From assembly GCF_000720325.1 (NCBI RefSeq), contig NZ_JOJM01000003.1, forward strand, positions 186,001 to 250,000: 64,000 nucleotides of DNA. The letters run 5' to 3'. The position numbers and the translations under genes are program-made. Below the pieces are notes generated by a model that saw nothing but the letters and a program-made list of their open reading frames with translations, was not told the origin of the DNA and ran no database searches. This document shows positions 1 through 10,084 of this stretch, piece by piece; within the stretch, counting starts at the first letter, position 1, and the number at the start of each line of letters is the position of its first letter. This DNA comes from Streptomyces sp. NRRL B-1347. GTDB taxonomy: Bacteria > Actinomycetota > Actinomycetes > Streptomycetales > Streptomycetaceae.

Positions 1-135
1 CTGCACGTGCTCGTCGCCGTACTCGGCGAGCGTGGCGGCCGTCGCGCGGCCCGCGGGGAGCAGCCCCTGGCGCCGGAAGTACTTGATGCTGGCGACCGGT
101 ACGCCGGTCTTCTGGCTGAGCTCGGAGATCTTCAC
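1..135 (-). CDS. MerR-family transcriptional regulator (partial)
   Basis: Only the first 45 codons are inside the window; the gene runs off the left edge. They encode the winged helix-turn-helix of a MerR regulator. The peptide opens VKISELSQKTGVPVASIKYF and continues with RRQGLLPAGR, the usual MerR recognition-helix and wing pattern. The GTG start is chosen because GAGGAA lies just upstream and the MerR domain begins at that residue. It faces the membrane-protein gene that starts at 272, so the two probably share a promoter region and the regulator may control that gene. The effector domain is not visible, so the ligand cannot be guessed. Confidence 0.85.
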   Translation of the reverse strand, partial: MKISELSQKTGVPVASIKYFRRQGLLPAGRATAATLAEYGDEHVQ

Positions 136-224
136 GCGGCTTCCTCGACGACGGGGGCCGCGTCCCGGCAGCCCCTCACGGCAATTGGACACCACCAACT
201 CGATACTGTCACTATCTAGAGCTG

Positions 225-239
225 GATACCTTAAGTATC
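225..239. promoter_or_regulatory. Inverted repeat between divergent MerR and DUF3533 genes
   Basis: GATAC-CTTAA-GTATC is an inverted repeat with 5-bp arms in the unusually AT-rich spacer between the MerR gene and the membrane-protein gene. CTATCTAG and TATCTAG sequences flank it. MerR regulators bind dyads inside the promoter spacer, so this is the natural operator candidate; that role is inferred. Confidence 0.4.
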
Positions 240-271
240 TAGTCACGTAGCGTCATCGCTTTGGAGCGTCC

Positions 272-1591
272 ATGCCTTCCCCTCAGCCCTCGTCCGCGCT
301 CCGCAGCCCCCGGCTGTGGATCGGCACGGGCATCATCGTCGCGGTGGTCTCCACCTTGTTCGCCCTGCTCTATGTGGGCGGCAACGTGAACCCCAAGGGC
401 AATCTGCGCGACCTCCCCGTCGCGCTGGTCAACAACGACCGCGGCGCGGGCACGGGTGACAAGCACGTCAACATCGGCGACCAGGTCGTCTCCGGCATCA
501 AGAAGGCCGCGGCGGACAACGACAGCATCGACTGGCAGGTCCTCAGCCAGGCCGAGGCCGACGAGCGCCTCGGCCAGGGCAAGCTCTACGGCGCCCTCGT
601 CGTGCCGCAGGACTTCAGCGCCACGGTCGGCGGGCTCACCGCAGCGCAGCAGAAGGACCCCGCCGCGCCGACCCTGAAGGTGCTGACCAACCAGGCGGCC
701 GGCAGCTTCGGCTCGTCCATGGCGAGCCAGGCCACGCAGAAGGCCGCCCACGGCGCCTCCGCCCAGCTCGGCAAGGAGCTGCTCAGCCGCGCGAGCGAGC
801 AGAAGCAGAAGGCGCCGCTCGCCCCCGCCGCGCAGCTGATGCTCACCGACCCCGTGACCGTCCAGGTCGCCGACGGCCACCCGCTTGAGACGCACAGCGC
901 GATGGGCCTGAGCGCGTTCTACTACGCCCTGGTCCTCCTGGTCTCGGGCATGCTCGCCGCCAACGTGATCCACTCCCAGGTCGACACGGCGCTCGGCTAT
1001 CTGCACTCCGACTTCGGCCCGTTCCGTCAGCGCAACCCGCTGCGCCACACCAGCCGGGTGCGCACCCTTGCCGTCAACTCGGTCCTGATGCTGGGCCTTT
1101 CGGTGGTCATGGGCTCCCTCGTCGAGCTCGCCACGGTCGGCGTCCTCGGCATGGACGCGTCCCACCTCGGCCTGCTCTGGCTCTACTCCGTGGGCACCAT
1201 CGCCGTCGTCGGACTGAGCGCCCTGGCGCTGCTCGCCGTCTTCGGCACCCCCGGCATGCTGCTGTCCACCATCGTCTTCGTCGCCATGGCCGTCCCGTCC
1301 TCCGGCGCCACCGTGCCGCTGGAGGCGCTGCCCGGGTTCTTCCGCGCGCTCGCCGAGTTCGAGCCGCTGCGCCAGCTCACCGGGGGCCTGCGCGCCATCC
1401 TGTACTTCGGCGCCCAGGGCGACGCGGGACTGACCCGCGCCTGGGCCTCCATGGGCATCGCCCTGGTCGTCTCGCTGCTGTTCGGCTTCGGCATGACCCG
1501 CCTCTACGACCGCAAGGGCCTGCACCGGGTCCCCCGGCCCGCCGAGGCCACCGCGACCGCCGAGGCCGCGCCGGAGCCCGCGTCGGCCTGA
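272..1591 (+). CDS. DUF3533 / YhgE-Pip-like ABC-2 type membrane protein
   Basis: The 439-residue protein has one N-terminal membrane helix (about 17-37), a soluble extracellular domain rich in Gln, Ala and Lys (about 45-205), then a C-terminal bundle of hydrophobic helices (about 215-420). This is the layout of the YhgE/Pip-DUF3533 (SNG1-like) family related to ABC-2 permeases. Members often sit beside TetR or MerR regulators and are linked to drug or lipid export; no ATPase gene adjoins it. GGAG lies five bases before the ATG. The tail is Ala/Glu/Pro-rich. The substrate is unknown. Confidence 0.75.
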   Translation: MPSPQPSSALRSPRLWIGTGIIVAVVSTLFALLYVGGNVNPKGNLRDLPVALVNNDRGAGTGDKHVNIGDQVVSGIKKAAADNDSIDWQVLSQAEADERLGQGKLYGALVVPQDFSATVGGLTAAQQKDPAAPTLKVLTNQAAGSFGSSMASQATQKAAHGASAQLGKELLSRASEQKQKAPLAPAAQLMLTDPVTVQVADGHPLETHSAMGLSAFYYALVLLVSGMLAANVIHSQVDTALGYLHSDFGPFRQRNPLRHTSRVRTLAVNSVLMLGLSVVMGSLVELATVGVLGMDASHLGLLWLYSVGTIAVVGLSALALLAVFGTPGMLLSTIVFVAMAVPSSGATVPLEALPGFFRALAEFEPLRQLTGGLRAILYFGAQGDAGLTRAWASMGIALVVSLLFGFGMTRLYDRKGLHRVPRPAEATATAEAAPEPASA

Positions 1592-1618
1592 CGCGCGCTC
1601 CGACGAGACCTCGCCCGC

Positions 1619-1656
1619 GGCCGGGCCGCAACGGCATCCACCGTTGCGGCCCGGCC
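1619..1656. terminator. Strong hairpin between convergent genes
   Basis: A perfect 16-bp stem (left arm GGCCGGGCCGCAACGG) with a 6-base loop lies between the ends of the DUF3533 gene and the ABC-F gene. It can serve as a bidirectional terminator. No long T run follows, as is usual in Streptomyces. Confidence 0.8.
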
Positions 1657-1660
1657 GCCG

Positions 1661-3331
<1,671 letters not shown>

Positions 3332-3335
3332 GGGT

Positions 3336-3445
3336 GCTCCGCAGCTCGCAGGGGAGCCGGGCAGCGGGAAGTGGCCGCCCGGCGGGAACCGGGACGGCGA
3401 GCGCGGATTCAGCAGGAAGGGGGCGCCGCCGTCAGCGGGCGGAGC
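3336..3445 (-). promoter_or_regulatory. Candidate translational attenuator of the ABC-F gene
   Basis: GCTCCGC inside the last codons of the leader ORF (3439-3445) is exactly complementary to GCGGAGC (3336-3342), which contains the GGAG ribosome binding site of the ABC-F gene. A ribosome paused on the leader would melt this pairing and expose the site. The complementarity is read directly from the sequence; the mechanism is inferred from known antibiotic-responsive attenuators. Confidence 0.45.
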
Positions 3446-3476
3446 GGACCTTCTGCGACCAGATGCCTCGTGCCAT
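3432..3476 (-). CDS. Putative leader peptide (uORF) of the ABC-F gene
   Basis: A 14-codon [17 protein letters not shown], lies about 100 bases upstream of the ABC-F start on the same strand. It has no Shine-Dalgarno sequence. A TACCGT -10-like box sits seven bases before its ATG, which suggests a leaderless transcript starting at the A of the ATG. Leader ORFs that sense ribosome stalling are established for several ABC-F and Erm resistance genes. The assignment here rests on position, promoter spacing and the complementarity noted for the next feature. Confidence 0.5.
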   Translation of the reverse strand: MARGIWSQKVRSAR

Positions 3477-3483
3477 GTCGGCC

Positions 3484-3489
3484 ACGGTA
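3484..3489 (-). promoter_or_regulatory. -10-like box for leaderless leader transcript
   Basis: TACCGT (TANNNT) ends seven bases before the leader ATG, the spacing expected for leaderless initiation. No convincing -35 element is visible upstream. Confidence 0.35.
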
Positions 3490-3658
3490 ACAACGACGGC
3501 GCGCCGGATCATCCGAATTTCCGCCGCTCACGGCGCGGCGCCCGCGGCGTGTGCCGGAGCCGGCGGGGAACGGCTGTGGCGTGCGGGGCGCACCGCGCCG
3601 CACCCTGGTCGCTGGATCGCCGTACCCAGGCGGCGACCGCAGGAGGAGAGGCAGGCAC

Positions 3659-4825
3659 ATGGGGCAGCCGTACGGTTCGTACCAGAACGAGATCTACCTC
3701 AACGGGCTCGGCGGGGTCCTCCCGCCCCTTCCGATGGGCTTCGCGGAGTGGGAGGCCGGAGCGGAGGCCGCGCTCCCGCCCTCGGTGTGGTCGTACGTCG
3801 CGGGCGGCGCGGGGGACGAGCGCACCCAGCGCGTCAACGTCACCGCGTTCGAGCGCTGGGGGCTCGTCCCGCGCATGTTCGTCGGTGCCGCCGAGCGCGA
3901 CTTGTCCGTCGAGCTGTTCGGCATGACCCTGCCCTCCCCCGCCCTCATGGCGCCCATCGGCGTGATCGGCCTGTGCGCGCAGGACGGGCACGGTGACGTG
4001 GCCACCGCGCGGGCGTCGGCCCGTACCGGCGTGCCGATGATCGCCTCCACGCTGTCCGTCGACCCGATGGAGGACGTCGCCGCCGAACTCGGGGACACGC
4101 CCGGGTTCTTCCAGCTCTACACCCCCACCGACCGGGACCTGGCGGAGAGCCTCGTGTGCCGTGCGGAGTCGGCCGGGTTCAAGGGCATCGTGGTCACGCT
4201 GGACACCTGGGTCACCGGCTGGCGCCCGCGCGACCTGGGCACCAGCAACTTCCCCCAGCTGCGCGGCCACTGCCTCGCCAACTACTTCTCGGACCCGGTC
4301 TTCCGCGCCCAGCTCAAGCGCCCGCCCGAGGAGGCCCCGCAGGACGCCGTCCTCAACTGGGTGCGCGTCTTCGGCAATCCGCTCACCTGGGCGGACCTGC
4401 CCTGGCTGCGCTCGCTGACGGACCTGCCGCTGATCCTCAAGGGCCTGTGCCACCCCGACGACGTGCGCCGGGCCAAGGACGGCGGCGCGGACGCCGTCTA
4501 CTGCTCCAACCACGGCGGCAGGCAGGCCAACGGCGGGCTTCCCGCCCTCGACGCGCTGCCCGGCGTGGTGGCGGCCGCCGACGGCCTTCCGGTCCTCTTC
4601 GACTCCGGCGTCCGCAGCGGCGCGGACATCGTCAAGGCGCTCGCGCTGGGCGCCACCGCCGTCGGCGTCGGCCGTCCGTACGCGTACGGGCTCGCCCTCG
4701 GCGGCGCCGACGGCATCGTCCACGTGCTCCGCTCGCTCCTCGCCGAGACCGACCTGATCATGGCCGTCGACGGCTACCCGACGCTCGGCGACCTCACGCC
4801 GGACGCGCTGCGCCGCGTGGCGTGA
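3659..4825 (+). CDS. FMN-dependent alpha-hydroxy-acid oxidase/dehydrogenase
   Basis: The 388-residue protein belongs to the lactate oxidase / lactate 2-monooxygenase / glycolate oxidase family, TIM-barrel flavoenzymes that oxidise L-2-hydroxy acids to keto acids. Diagnostic parts are the catalytic-histidine signature SNHGGRQ (about residues 282-288), the FMN-contact Lys in [11 protein letters not shown], and the phosphate-binding segment [20 protein letters not shown]. The N-terminal half, with [14 protein letters not shown] and VAGGAGDE, resembles the lactate 2-monooxygenase branch. The ATG is preceded by GGAGAGG at good spacing; codons open upstream of it are ignored. It lies divergent from the ABC-F gene. 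The substrate is not determinable from sequence. Confidence 0.85.
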   Translation: MGQPYGSYQNEIYLNGLGGVLPPLPMGFAEWEAGAEAALPPSVWSYVAGGAGDERTQRVNVTAFERWGLVPRMFVGAAERDLSVELFGMTLPSPALMAPIGVIGLCAQDGHGDVATARASARTGVPMIASTLSVDPMEDVAAELGDTPGFFQLYTPTDRDLAESLVCRAESAGFKGIVVTLDTWVTGWRPRDLGTSNFPQLRGHCLANYFSDPVFRAQLKRPPEEAPQDAVLNWVRVFGNPLTWADLPWLRSLTDLPLILKGLCHPDDVRRAKDGGADAVYCSNHGGRQANGGLPALDALPGVVAAADGLPVLFDSGVRSGADIVKALALGATAVGVGRPYAYGLALGGADGIVHVLRSLLAETDLIMAVDGYPTLGDLTPDALRRVA

Positions 4826-5045
4826 CACGGCTGCGTGTCGAGCCGGGGAAGCGGGGTACTGGGATTCTCACGCCGCCTCGACGACGACACCGCGCGGTCG
4901 CGTCGAGCAGGGCGGCTCCACGTCCGGCGCCCCTGCCGCCGGACGCCCCCGCTGACACCCCGGCCGGCACGCCGCCCCACGAACCGGCCGCTACGGCACT
5001 TCACCAGGGGCGCATACTGGATATATACGGACATTGGAGGACCCA

Positions 5046-5201
5046 ATGATCGCAATCGGCCTCGTCCTGCTCGTCATCGGCCTGGTGGCCGGCATCTCGA
5101 TCCTCTGGACCATCGGCGTCATCCTCGTCGCCGTCGGCGCCGTCCTCTGGCTGCTCGGCGCCGTCGGACACGCGGTGGGCGGACGGCGGCACTACTGGTA
5201 A
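5046..5201 (+). CDS. DUF6131 family small membrane protein
   Basis: A 51-residue protein made almost wholly of two hydrophobic segments, ending in a basic tail (GGRRHYW). The start MIAIGLVLLVIGLVAG and the size match the DUF6131 family of actinobacteria, whose function is unknown. GGAGG lies eight bases before the ATG. It stands alone between the FMN oxidase and the Rieske oxidoreductase. The 220 bases upstream hold no other gene; an AT-rich TATATA stretch near 5022 could be its -10 region. Confidence 0.8.
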   Translation: MIAIGLVLLVIGLVAGISILWTIGVILVAVGAVLWLLGAVGHAVGGRRHYW

Positions 5202-5281
5202 GGCGCGCCGCACGGTCACGGCCGCCGCGCGTCCCCGTGACCGCGGCGGCATCCGCACCGGTCCCGAAGAGGGGAACTCGC

Positions 5282-6829
5282 ATGGAGCGCACCGCGGTCG
5301 TCGACGAGTCGTACTGGCTCGCCACCGCACCCGGAACCCGCCGCCCGACCCCCGACGCGGACCTGACGGCCGACGTCGCGGTCGTCGGCGGCGGCATCAC
5401 GGGCCTGTCCACGGCCTGGGAGCTCGCCCGCTCCGGTCTCGACGTGGTCGTCCTGGAGGCGGACCGGATCGCCGCGGGCGTGAGCGGCTGCACGACGGCC
5501 AAGCTCAGCGCCGCCCACGGGCTGCTCTACGCACGGCTCGAGGCCGAGCACGGCGCCGAGCAGGCCCGCCTCTACGCCCTCTCCCAGCAGGACGCGGTGG
5601 AGCGCACCGCGAAGCTGTGCGCGGACCTCGGCATCGACGCGGACCTGGAGCGCGCCCCCGCCTTCACCTACCTCCGGGACCCGGAACGCGTCCCCGAGGT
5701 CCGGGAAGAGGCCGCGGCGGCACGGCGGGCCGGGCTCGACGCCTCCTTCGTGACCGACACCGAGCTCCCCTTCGACATCGCGGGCGCGGTCCGCGTCGAA
5801 GGCCAACTCCAATTCCATCCGCGGAAGTTCCTCCTCGCCCTGGCCGAGCACCTCACCGGGGCAGGGGGACGCGTCTTCGAGCGCGCCCGGGTCACCGGGC
5901 TCCACGACGGCCACCGGTGCCGCCTCACCACCGAGGCCGGAGTCACCGTGCGGACGCGTGACGTGGTCATCGCCACGCACTACCCGGTCTTCGACCGCAC
6001 CCTGCTCTTCACCCGGCTCACCCCCCGCCGCGAACTGGTGCTCGCGGCGCCGGTGCCGTCGGCCGCCGCCCCCACAGGCATGTACCTCACGCCGGAGGAC
6101 GGAGTCCGTTCGCTGCGCAGCGCGCCGTACGACGACGAGCGGCGCCTCGTCATCGTCACCGGGGAGTCCTTCACGCCGGGGACGGGCGCCGTCCGGGAGC
6201 GCTACGCCCGCCTCGACGCCTGGGCCCGCGCGCACGTGCCGCACTTCGCCCGCGCGGACATCGGCTACCGCTGGGCGGCGCAGGACAACGACTCGCTCGA
6301 CCACCTGCCGTACGTCGGCCACGCCCACCCCGGCACCCAACACGTCTACGTCGCCACCGGATTCGGCGGCTGGGGCATGAGCAACGGCGTCATGGCGGGC
6401 CGGCTGCTCACGGCCCACATCACCGGCGGGCCGCGGCCCGCCTGGACCGAGCTGTACGACCCGCGCCGACTGCCGCCGATCCGCGACGCGGCCCGGCTCG
6501 CCGCCCATCAAGCGGCTGTGGCCAAGCACTTCGTCGGCGACCGGCTGCGCACCGGCCACGTCGACTCGGTCAGCGACATCCCGCCCGGCAGCGGAGCCGT
6601 GGTACGCCTGGACGGCCGCCGGTGCGCCGTCCACCGCGACGCGAGCGGACAGGTCAGCGCGCTCTCCGCGCGCTGCACCCACCTCGGCTGCCTCGTGCAC
6701 TTCAACGACGCCGAACAGGCCTGGGAATGCCCCTGCCACGGTTCCCGCTTCGACACCGACGGATCCGTCCTGCACGGCCCCGCCACCCGGCCGCTCGCAC
6801 CGCACGAGACACCGGAGCCGCCGGACTGA
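5282..6829 (+). CDS. FAD-dependent oxidoreductase with C-terminal Rieske domain
   Basis: The 515-residue protein opens with a DAO-type FAD domain. The dinucleotide motif VAVVGGGITGLSTAWELA (about 32-49) is followed by an acidic beta-strand end (VVVLEAD), and a second FAD contact region (VYVATGFGGWGMSNG) follows near 355-370. Residues from about 440 form a Rieske [2Fe-2S] domain with both ligand boxes, CTHLGC (about 465) and CPCHGS (about 483). This fusion is widespread in bacteria (YhfW-like), and its electron donors and substrates are largely undefined. GAGGGG precedes the ATG at seven bases. Its spacing from DUF6131 (80 bp) allows cotranscription, but no functional link is evident. Confidence 0.85.
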   Translation: MERTAVVDESYWLATAPGTRRPTPDADLTADVAVVGGGITGLSTAWELARSGLDVVVLEADRIAAGVSGCTTAKLSAAHGLLYARLEAEHGAEQARLYALSQQDAVERTAKLCADLGIDADLERAPAFTYLRDPERVPEVREEAAAARRAGLDASFVTDTELPFDIAGAVRVEGQLQFHPRKFLLALAEHLTGAGGRVFERARVTGLHDGHRCRLTTEAGVTVRTRDVVIATHYPVFDRTLLFTRLTPRRELVLAAPVPSAAAPTGMYLTPEDGVRSLRSAPYDDERRLVIVTGESFTPGTGAVRERYARLDAWARAHVPHFARADIGYRWAAQDNDSLDHLPYVGHAHPGTQHVYVATGFGGWGMSNGVMAGRLLTAHITGGPRPAWTELYDPRRLPPIRDAARLAAHQAAVAKHFVGDRLRTGHVDSVSDIPPGSGAVVRLDGRRCAVHRDASGQVSALSARCTHLGCLVHFNDAEQAWECPCHGSRFDTDGSVLHGPATRPLAPHETPEPPD

Positions 6830-6890
6830 CGGGACGCCCGGCCCCGCTCACGCCGTCCCCCGCGAAAGGTTGTACGCCGCGCACGTGGCG

Positions 6891-6972
6891 ATCACCACGG
6901 TGATGAAGATGCGGTGAAGACCGTAAGGTCACCTCGTTCACATCTGTCGCCGGGAAGCACGCGCGTCCCGGC
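6891..6972. promoter_or_regulatory. Palindrome and 5' UTR hairpin upstream of secreted protein
   Basis: ATCACC-AC-GGTGAT (6891-6904) is a perfect short palindrome. A 7-bp stem GCCGGGA/TCCCGGC (6949-6972) follows just before the ribosome binding site of the next gene. The first could be an operator and the second a UTR structure; neither role is shown. Confidence 0.3.
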
Positions 6973-6993
6973 ATCATCTGTGGGGGGACACCC

Positions 6994-7749
6994 ATGCAAC
7001 ACCGCGCTCGTATCGCCGTGCTCGGCTCCGCGCTCACCGTGGCGGCCGTCGGCTTCACCGCCCCCGGCGCCTCGGCCGCCGCGCCCGAGGGCATCACGAT
7101 CACGAAGGTCACGGTCAACGACGACAAGCCGATCGTGCTCGGCACCACCGCCGGCAAGACCTTCAAGGTCACGGTGACGGCGGACACCGACTCCGCGATC
7201 ACCGAGTCCGACATCACCCTGTTCGGCCCGGACTCGAACGTGGCGCAGCCGCAGACCACCCCCAAGTGCACCACCGAGGGCACGAAGGCGACCTGCACGG
7301 GGACGTTCACGATCGACCCCGACGTCGACTTCTTCGACAACAAGCCCGCGGGCCAGTGGTACGTCAACCCCCTGCTCGTCTCCGACACCGACAGCATCTA
7401 CGCGGAGAAGGCCGGGAAGTTCAAGCTCCAGCGCGAGGCCAAGCTGACGGCCAACGCCGCGCCCGAGCCGATCAAGAAGGGCAAGACCCTGACCGTCACG
7501 GGTGCGCTGACCCGCGCCAGCTGGGAGACCCACAAGTACGTCGGCTACGCCGGCCAGCCGGTGGCCCTGGAGTTCAAGAAGAAGGGCGCCACCGCCTACA
7601 CCGCGGTGAAGACCGTCAAGACCGACACCAAGGGCAACCTGAAGACGACGGTCAAGGCCTCGGTCGACGGCTCGTACCGCTACGCCTTCGTGGGCAACTC
7701 CACCACCGGGGCCGTCAAGGCCGCCGGTGACGCCGTCGACGTGCGTTGA
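6994..7749 (+). CDS. Secreted protein of unknown function
   Basis: The 251-residue protein starts with a clear Sec signal peptide (basic MQHRAR, hydrophobic core, cleavage after GASAAA). The mature part is rich in Thr, Lys, Asp and Val and reads as beta-sandwich modules: residues about 30-145 have one Cys pair (KCTTEGTKATC), and residues about 150-250 resemble a bacterial Ig-like fold (GALTRASWETHKYVGYAGQPVALEF). No catalytic motif is visible. GGGGGG precedes the ATG. A strong terminator follows, so it is probably monocistronic. An adhesive or wall-associated role is possible but not supported further. Confidence 0.75.
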   Translation: MQHRARIAVLGSALTVAAVGFTAPGASAAAPEGITITKVTVNDDKPIVLGTTAGKTFKVTVTADTDSAITESDITLFGPDSNVAQPQTTPKCTTEGTKATCTGTFTIDPDVDFFDNKPAGQWYVNPLLVSDTDSIYAEKAGKFKLQREAKLTANAAPEPIKKGKTLTVTGALTRASWETHKYVGYAGQPVALEFKKKGATAYTAVKTVKTDTKGNLKTTVKASVDGSYRYAFVGNSTTGAVKAAGDAVDVR

Positions 7750-7796
7750 TCGCCACGTCGTAGACGCTCGGTGAGCGTCACCGGCACTCGGTGAGC

Positions 7797-7828
7797 GGCG
7801 GGCGCGCGTGGCACGACGCGCGCCCGCC
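7797..7828. terminator. Bidirectional hairpin terminator
   Basis: A perfect 12-bp stem (GGCGGGCGCGCG and its complement) with an 8-base loop separates the secreted-protein gene from the convergent amidase gene. Confidence 0.75.
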
Positions 7829-7836
7829 GCGCCGCG

Positions 7837-9345
7837 TCACAGGGTCGGCCGCTCCTGAGCCCAGGGGGCGGCCGCTTCCAGTTGTCCGGCGAGGGCGAGC
7901 AGCAGGCCCTCGCTGCCGAGCGGCCCGCCGAACTGCACGCCCAGGGGCAGCCCTTCGGGCGTGCGGTACAGCGGGACCGACATCGCGGGGCGGCCCGTGA
8001 TGTTGGCGAGCTGCGTGAACGGGTTGGGCGCGAGGTTCTCGACGACGGCCTGCTTCCACAGCCTGGTCTTGCTGAGCCGGCCCGCCACGCCCGCCTTGAG
8101 CAGCGCCTTGCCGACCTGCCGGGTCAGCCAGGGCGTGTCGAGTTCGCCGATCCGCACCGGCGGCCGCGCGAGCGTCGGCGTGAGCAGCACGTCGTACGTC
8201 TCGTGGAACGCGGCCAGTTGACGGGCGTAGGTGTTCCAGCGCGCGTGCCGCACGGAGTGCTCGACGGCGCCGACCGCGCGGCCCGCGGCCGCGATGAGGT
8301 GGGTGTCGATCTCGAAGAGATCGTCGCCCGCGCCCGTCCTGTGCTTCAGCTCCGCCAGCGTCGCCGCGTTCTCCACCGCGTACATGGTCATGAAGTCGTC
8401 GGCCATGCGCAGCCCGTCGATGGCGGGCTCGGCCTCCTCCACCTCGTGGCCGAGGCCCGTCAGGAGCTTGACCGCCACGTCGACGGCTTCGACCGCCTCG
8501 CGGGCCACCGGGGTGCCGATCGGCGAGCGGGTGCTCACCCCGACGCGCAGCTTCCGCGGGGTGCGCATGGCCAGTTCGGCGTACGGCTCGTCGGGGCGGG
8601 CCGCGAGGTACGGGCCGCCCGGGTCGGGGTGCGCGGTGAGGACGTCGAGCAGGGCCGCGCTGTCGCGCACCGTGCGGGAGACGACGCCGTCGCTCGCCGC
8701 GCCCGCGAGCAGCTCCCCGTACGCGGGGCCCGCGGGCACCAGGCCGCGCCCCGGCTTGAGGCCGAAGAGGCCGCAGCACGCGGCGGGTATGCGGATCGAG
8801 CCGCCGCCGTCGTTGGCGCCCGCGGCCGGGACGATGCCCACGGCGACGGCGGCCGCGGAGCCACCGGACGAACCGCCCGGCGTGCGGCCGAGGTCCCAGG
8901 GGTTGCGCGTCGCGCCGTTGGCCACGGGCTCGGTGATGCTCTTGATGCCGAACTCGGGCGTGTTCGTCTGCCCGAAGACGACGAGCCCGGCGTCCAGCCA
9001 CCGCCGCACGGCCTCGCTGTGGCGCGCCGCGACGAGCCCCTGGGCCGCGCGGGAGCCGCGCCCCGTCGGCCGCCCCGCGTAGTCCTGCATCAAGTCCTTG
9101 ATCAGGAAGGGGACTCCGGCGAAGGGGCCGGCGAGGTCGCCCGCGGCCCGCTCGCGCGCGATGCTCGGCATCGGGCGGACGATCGCGTTGATCTTGCCGT
9201 TGACGGCCTCGGCGCGCGCCAGGGCCGCTTCGAGCAGCTCGGCCGGTGACGCGTCACCCCGCGCCACCAGCTCGGCGAGCCCGACCGCGTCGTACTTCAC
9301 GTAGTCCTCGTAGTCCACCGCGCACCCCACCTGACTTGGCGTCAT
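7837..9345 (-). CDS. Amidase-signature family hydrolase
   Basis: The 502-residue protein has the full Ser-cisSer-Lys triad: Lys in VPFLIKD (about 83), the GGSSGGS loop (about 157-163) and the nucleophile in GGGSIRIPA (Ser about 183). The family hydrolyses carboxamides and acyl-amides; the acyl substrate is unknown. The ATG at 9345 is used; a GTG a few codons inside (VDYEDY) is an alternative because the first residues are weakly conserved. No signal peptide is seen, so it should be cytoplasmic. It faces a chitinase remnant upstream and has no operon partner. Confidence 0.85.
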   Translation of the reverse strand: MTPSQVGCAVDYEDYVKYDAVGLAELVARGDASPAELLEAALARAEAVNGKINAIVRPMPSIARERAAGDLAGPFAGVPFLIKDLMQDYAGRPTGRGSRAAQGLVAARHSEAVRRWLDAGLVVFGQTNTPEFGIKSITEPVANGATRNPWDLGRTPGGSSGGSAAAVAVGIVPAAGANDGGGSIRIPAACCGLFGLKPGRGLVPAGPAYGELLAGAASDGVVSRTVRDSAALLDVLTAHPDPGGPYLAARPDEPYAELAMRTPRKLRVGVSTRSPIGTPVAREAVEAVDVAVKLLTGLGHEVEEAEPAIDGLRMADDFMTMYAVENAATLAELKHRTGAGDDLFEIDTHLIAAAGRAVGAVEHSVRHARWNTYARQLAAFHETYDVLLTPTLARPPVRIGELDTPWLTRQVGKALLKAGVAGRLSKTRLWKQAVVENLAPNPFTQLANITGRPAMSVPLYRTPEGLPLGVQFGGPLGSEGLLLALAGQLEAAAPWAQERPTL

Positions 9346-9458
9346 AGATCCCCGGGAGGTTAGATCGTGCGCCCCGCGGGCGGCAACGGGGCCGAACAGG
9401 CCCGGTAACAACGGGGATCGCATCGCGCCACACCCTTGACGCGAACACGACGGTCAGC

Positions 9459-10036
9459 ATGGTCGGTACGCTGACCGCCGCGGCCTCGGCCGCAGCGCTG
9501 TTGACCTTCGCCTCCCCCTTCTCCGCCGAGAAGGCCCCGGACACGAAGGCGGCCGCCGCCTTCGTCGTCAGCGAGGCCCAGTTCCAGCAGATGTTCCCGA
9601 ACCGGAATCCGTTCTATACGTACAGCGGGCTCACGGCGGCGCTCAGCGCCTATCCCGGTTTCGCCCAGACCGGCAGCGACACCGTGCGCAAGCGGGAGGC
9701 CGCGGCCCCATCCAGCTCAGCTGGAACTTCAACTACAAGGCGGCGGGCGACGCCCTCGGCATCGACCTGCTGCACCAGCCCGACCTGGTGCAGAACAACG
9801 CGGCCGTCGCCTGGAAGACCGGCCTGTGGTACTGGAACACCCAGCAGGGCCCCGGCACCATGACCCCGCACAACGCCATGGTCAACGGCGCCGGGTTCGG
9901 CGAGACCATCCGGGCCATCAACGGCTCTCTGGAGTGCGACGGCGGCAATCCGGGCCAGGTCCAGAGCCGCATCGACCACTACAAGAAGTTCACGCAGCTC
10001 CTCGGCGTCGACCCCGGCGGCAACCTCAGCTGCTGA
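9459..10036 (+). pseudogene. GH19 chitinase pseudogene with internal deletion
   Basis: The first frame encodes a signal-like segment and then the GH19 catalytic-domain start FVVSEAQFQQMFPNRNPFYT... through SDTVRKREAAA. A second frame resumes with IQLSWNFNYKAAGDALGIDLL and runs to the normal end PGGNLSC. The roughly 45-50 residues that normally lie between EAAA and GRGPIQLSW are missing. They include the catalytic glutamates and some cysteines. The joint lies at GGCCGCGGCC (9698-9707), which can encode both the EAAA side and the GRGP side, so a deletion between two copies of that short repeat explains both the loss and the frameshift. The product cannot be an active chitinase. Confidence 0.85.
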
Positions 10037-10047
10037 GCCCCGCCCCC

Positions 10048-10084
10048 GGCGTGCCCGGCGGGAGAGGGGTCAGCCGGGCACGCC
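10048..10084. terminator. Hairpin between chitinase remnant and XRE gene
   Basis: A perfect 12-bp stem (GGCGTGCCCGGC and its complement) has its right arm in the last codons of the convergent XRE regulator gene. It probably terminates the rightward transcript. Confidence 0.65.
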
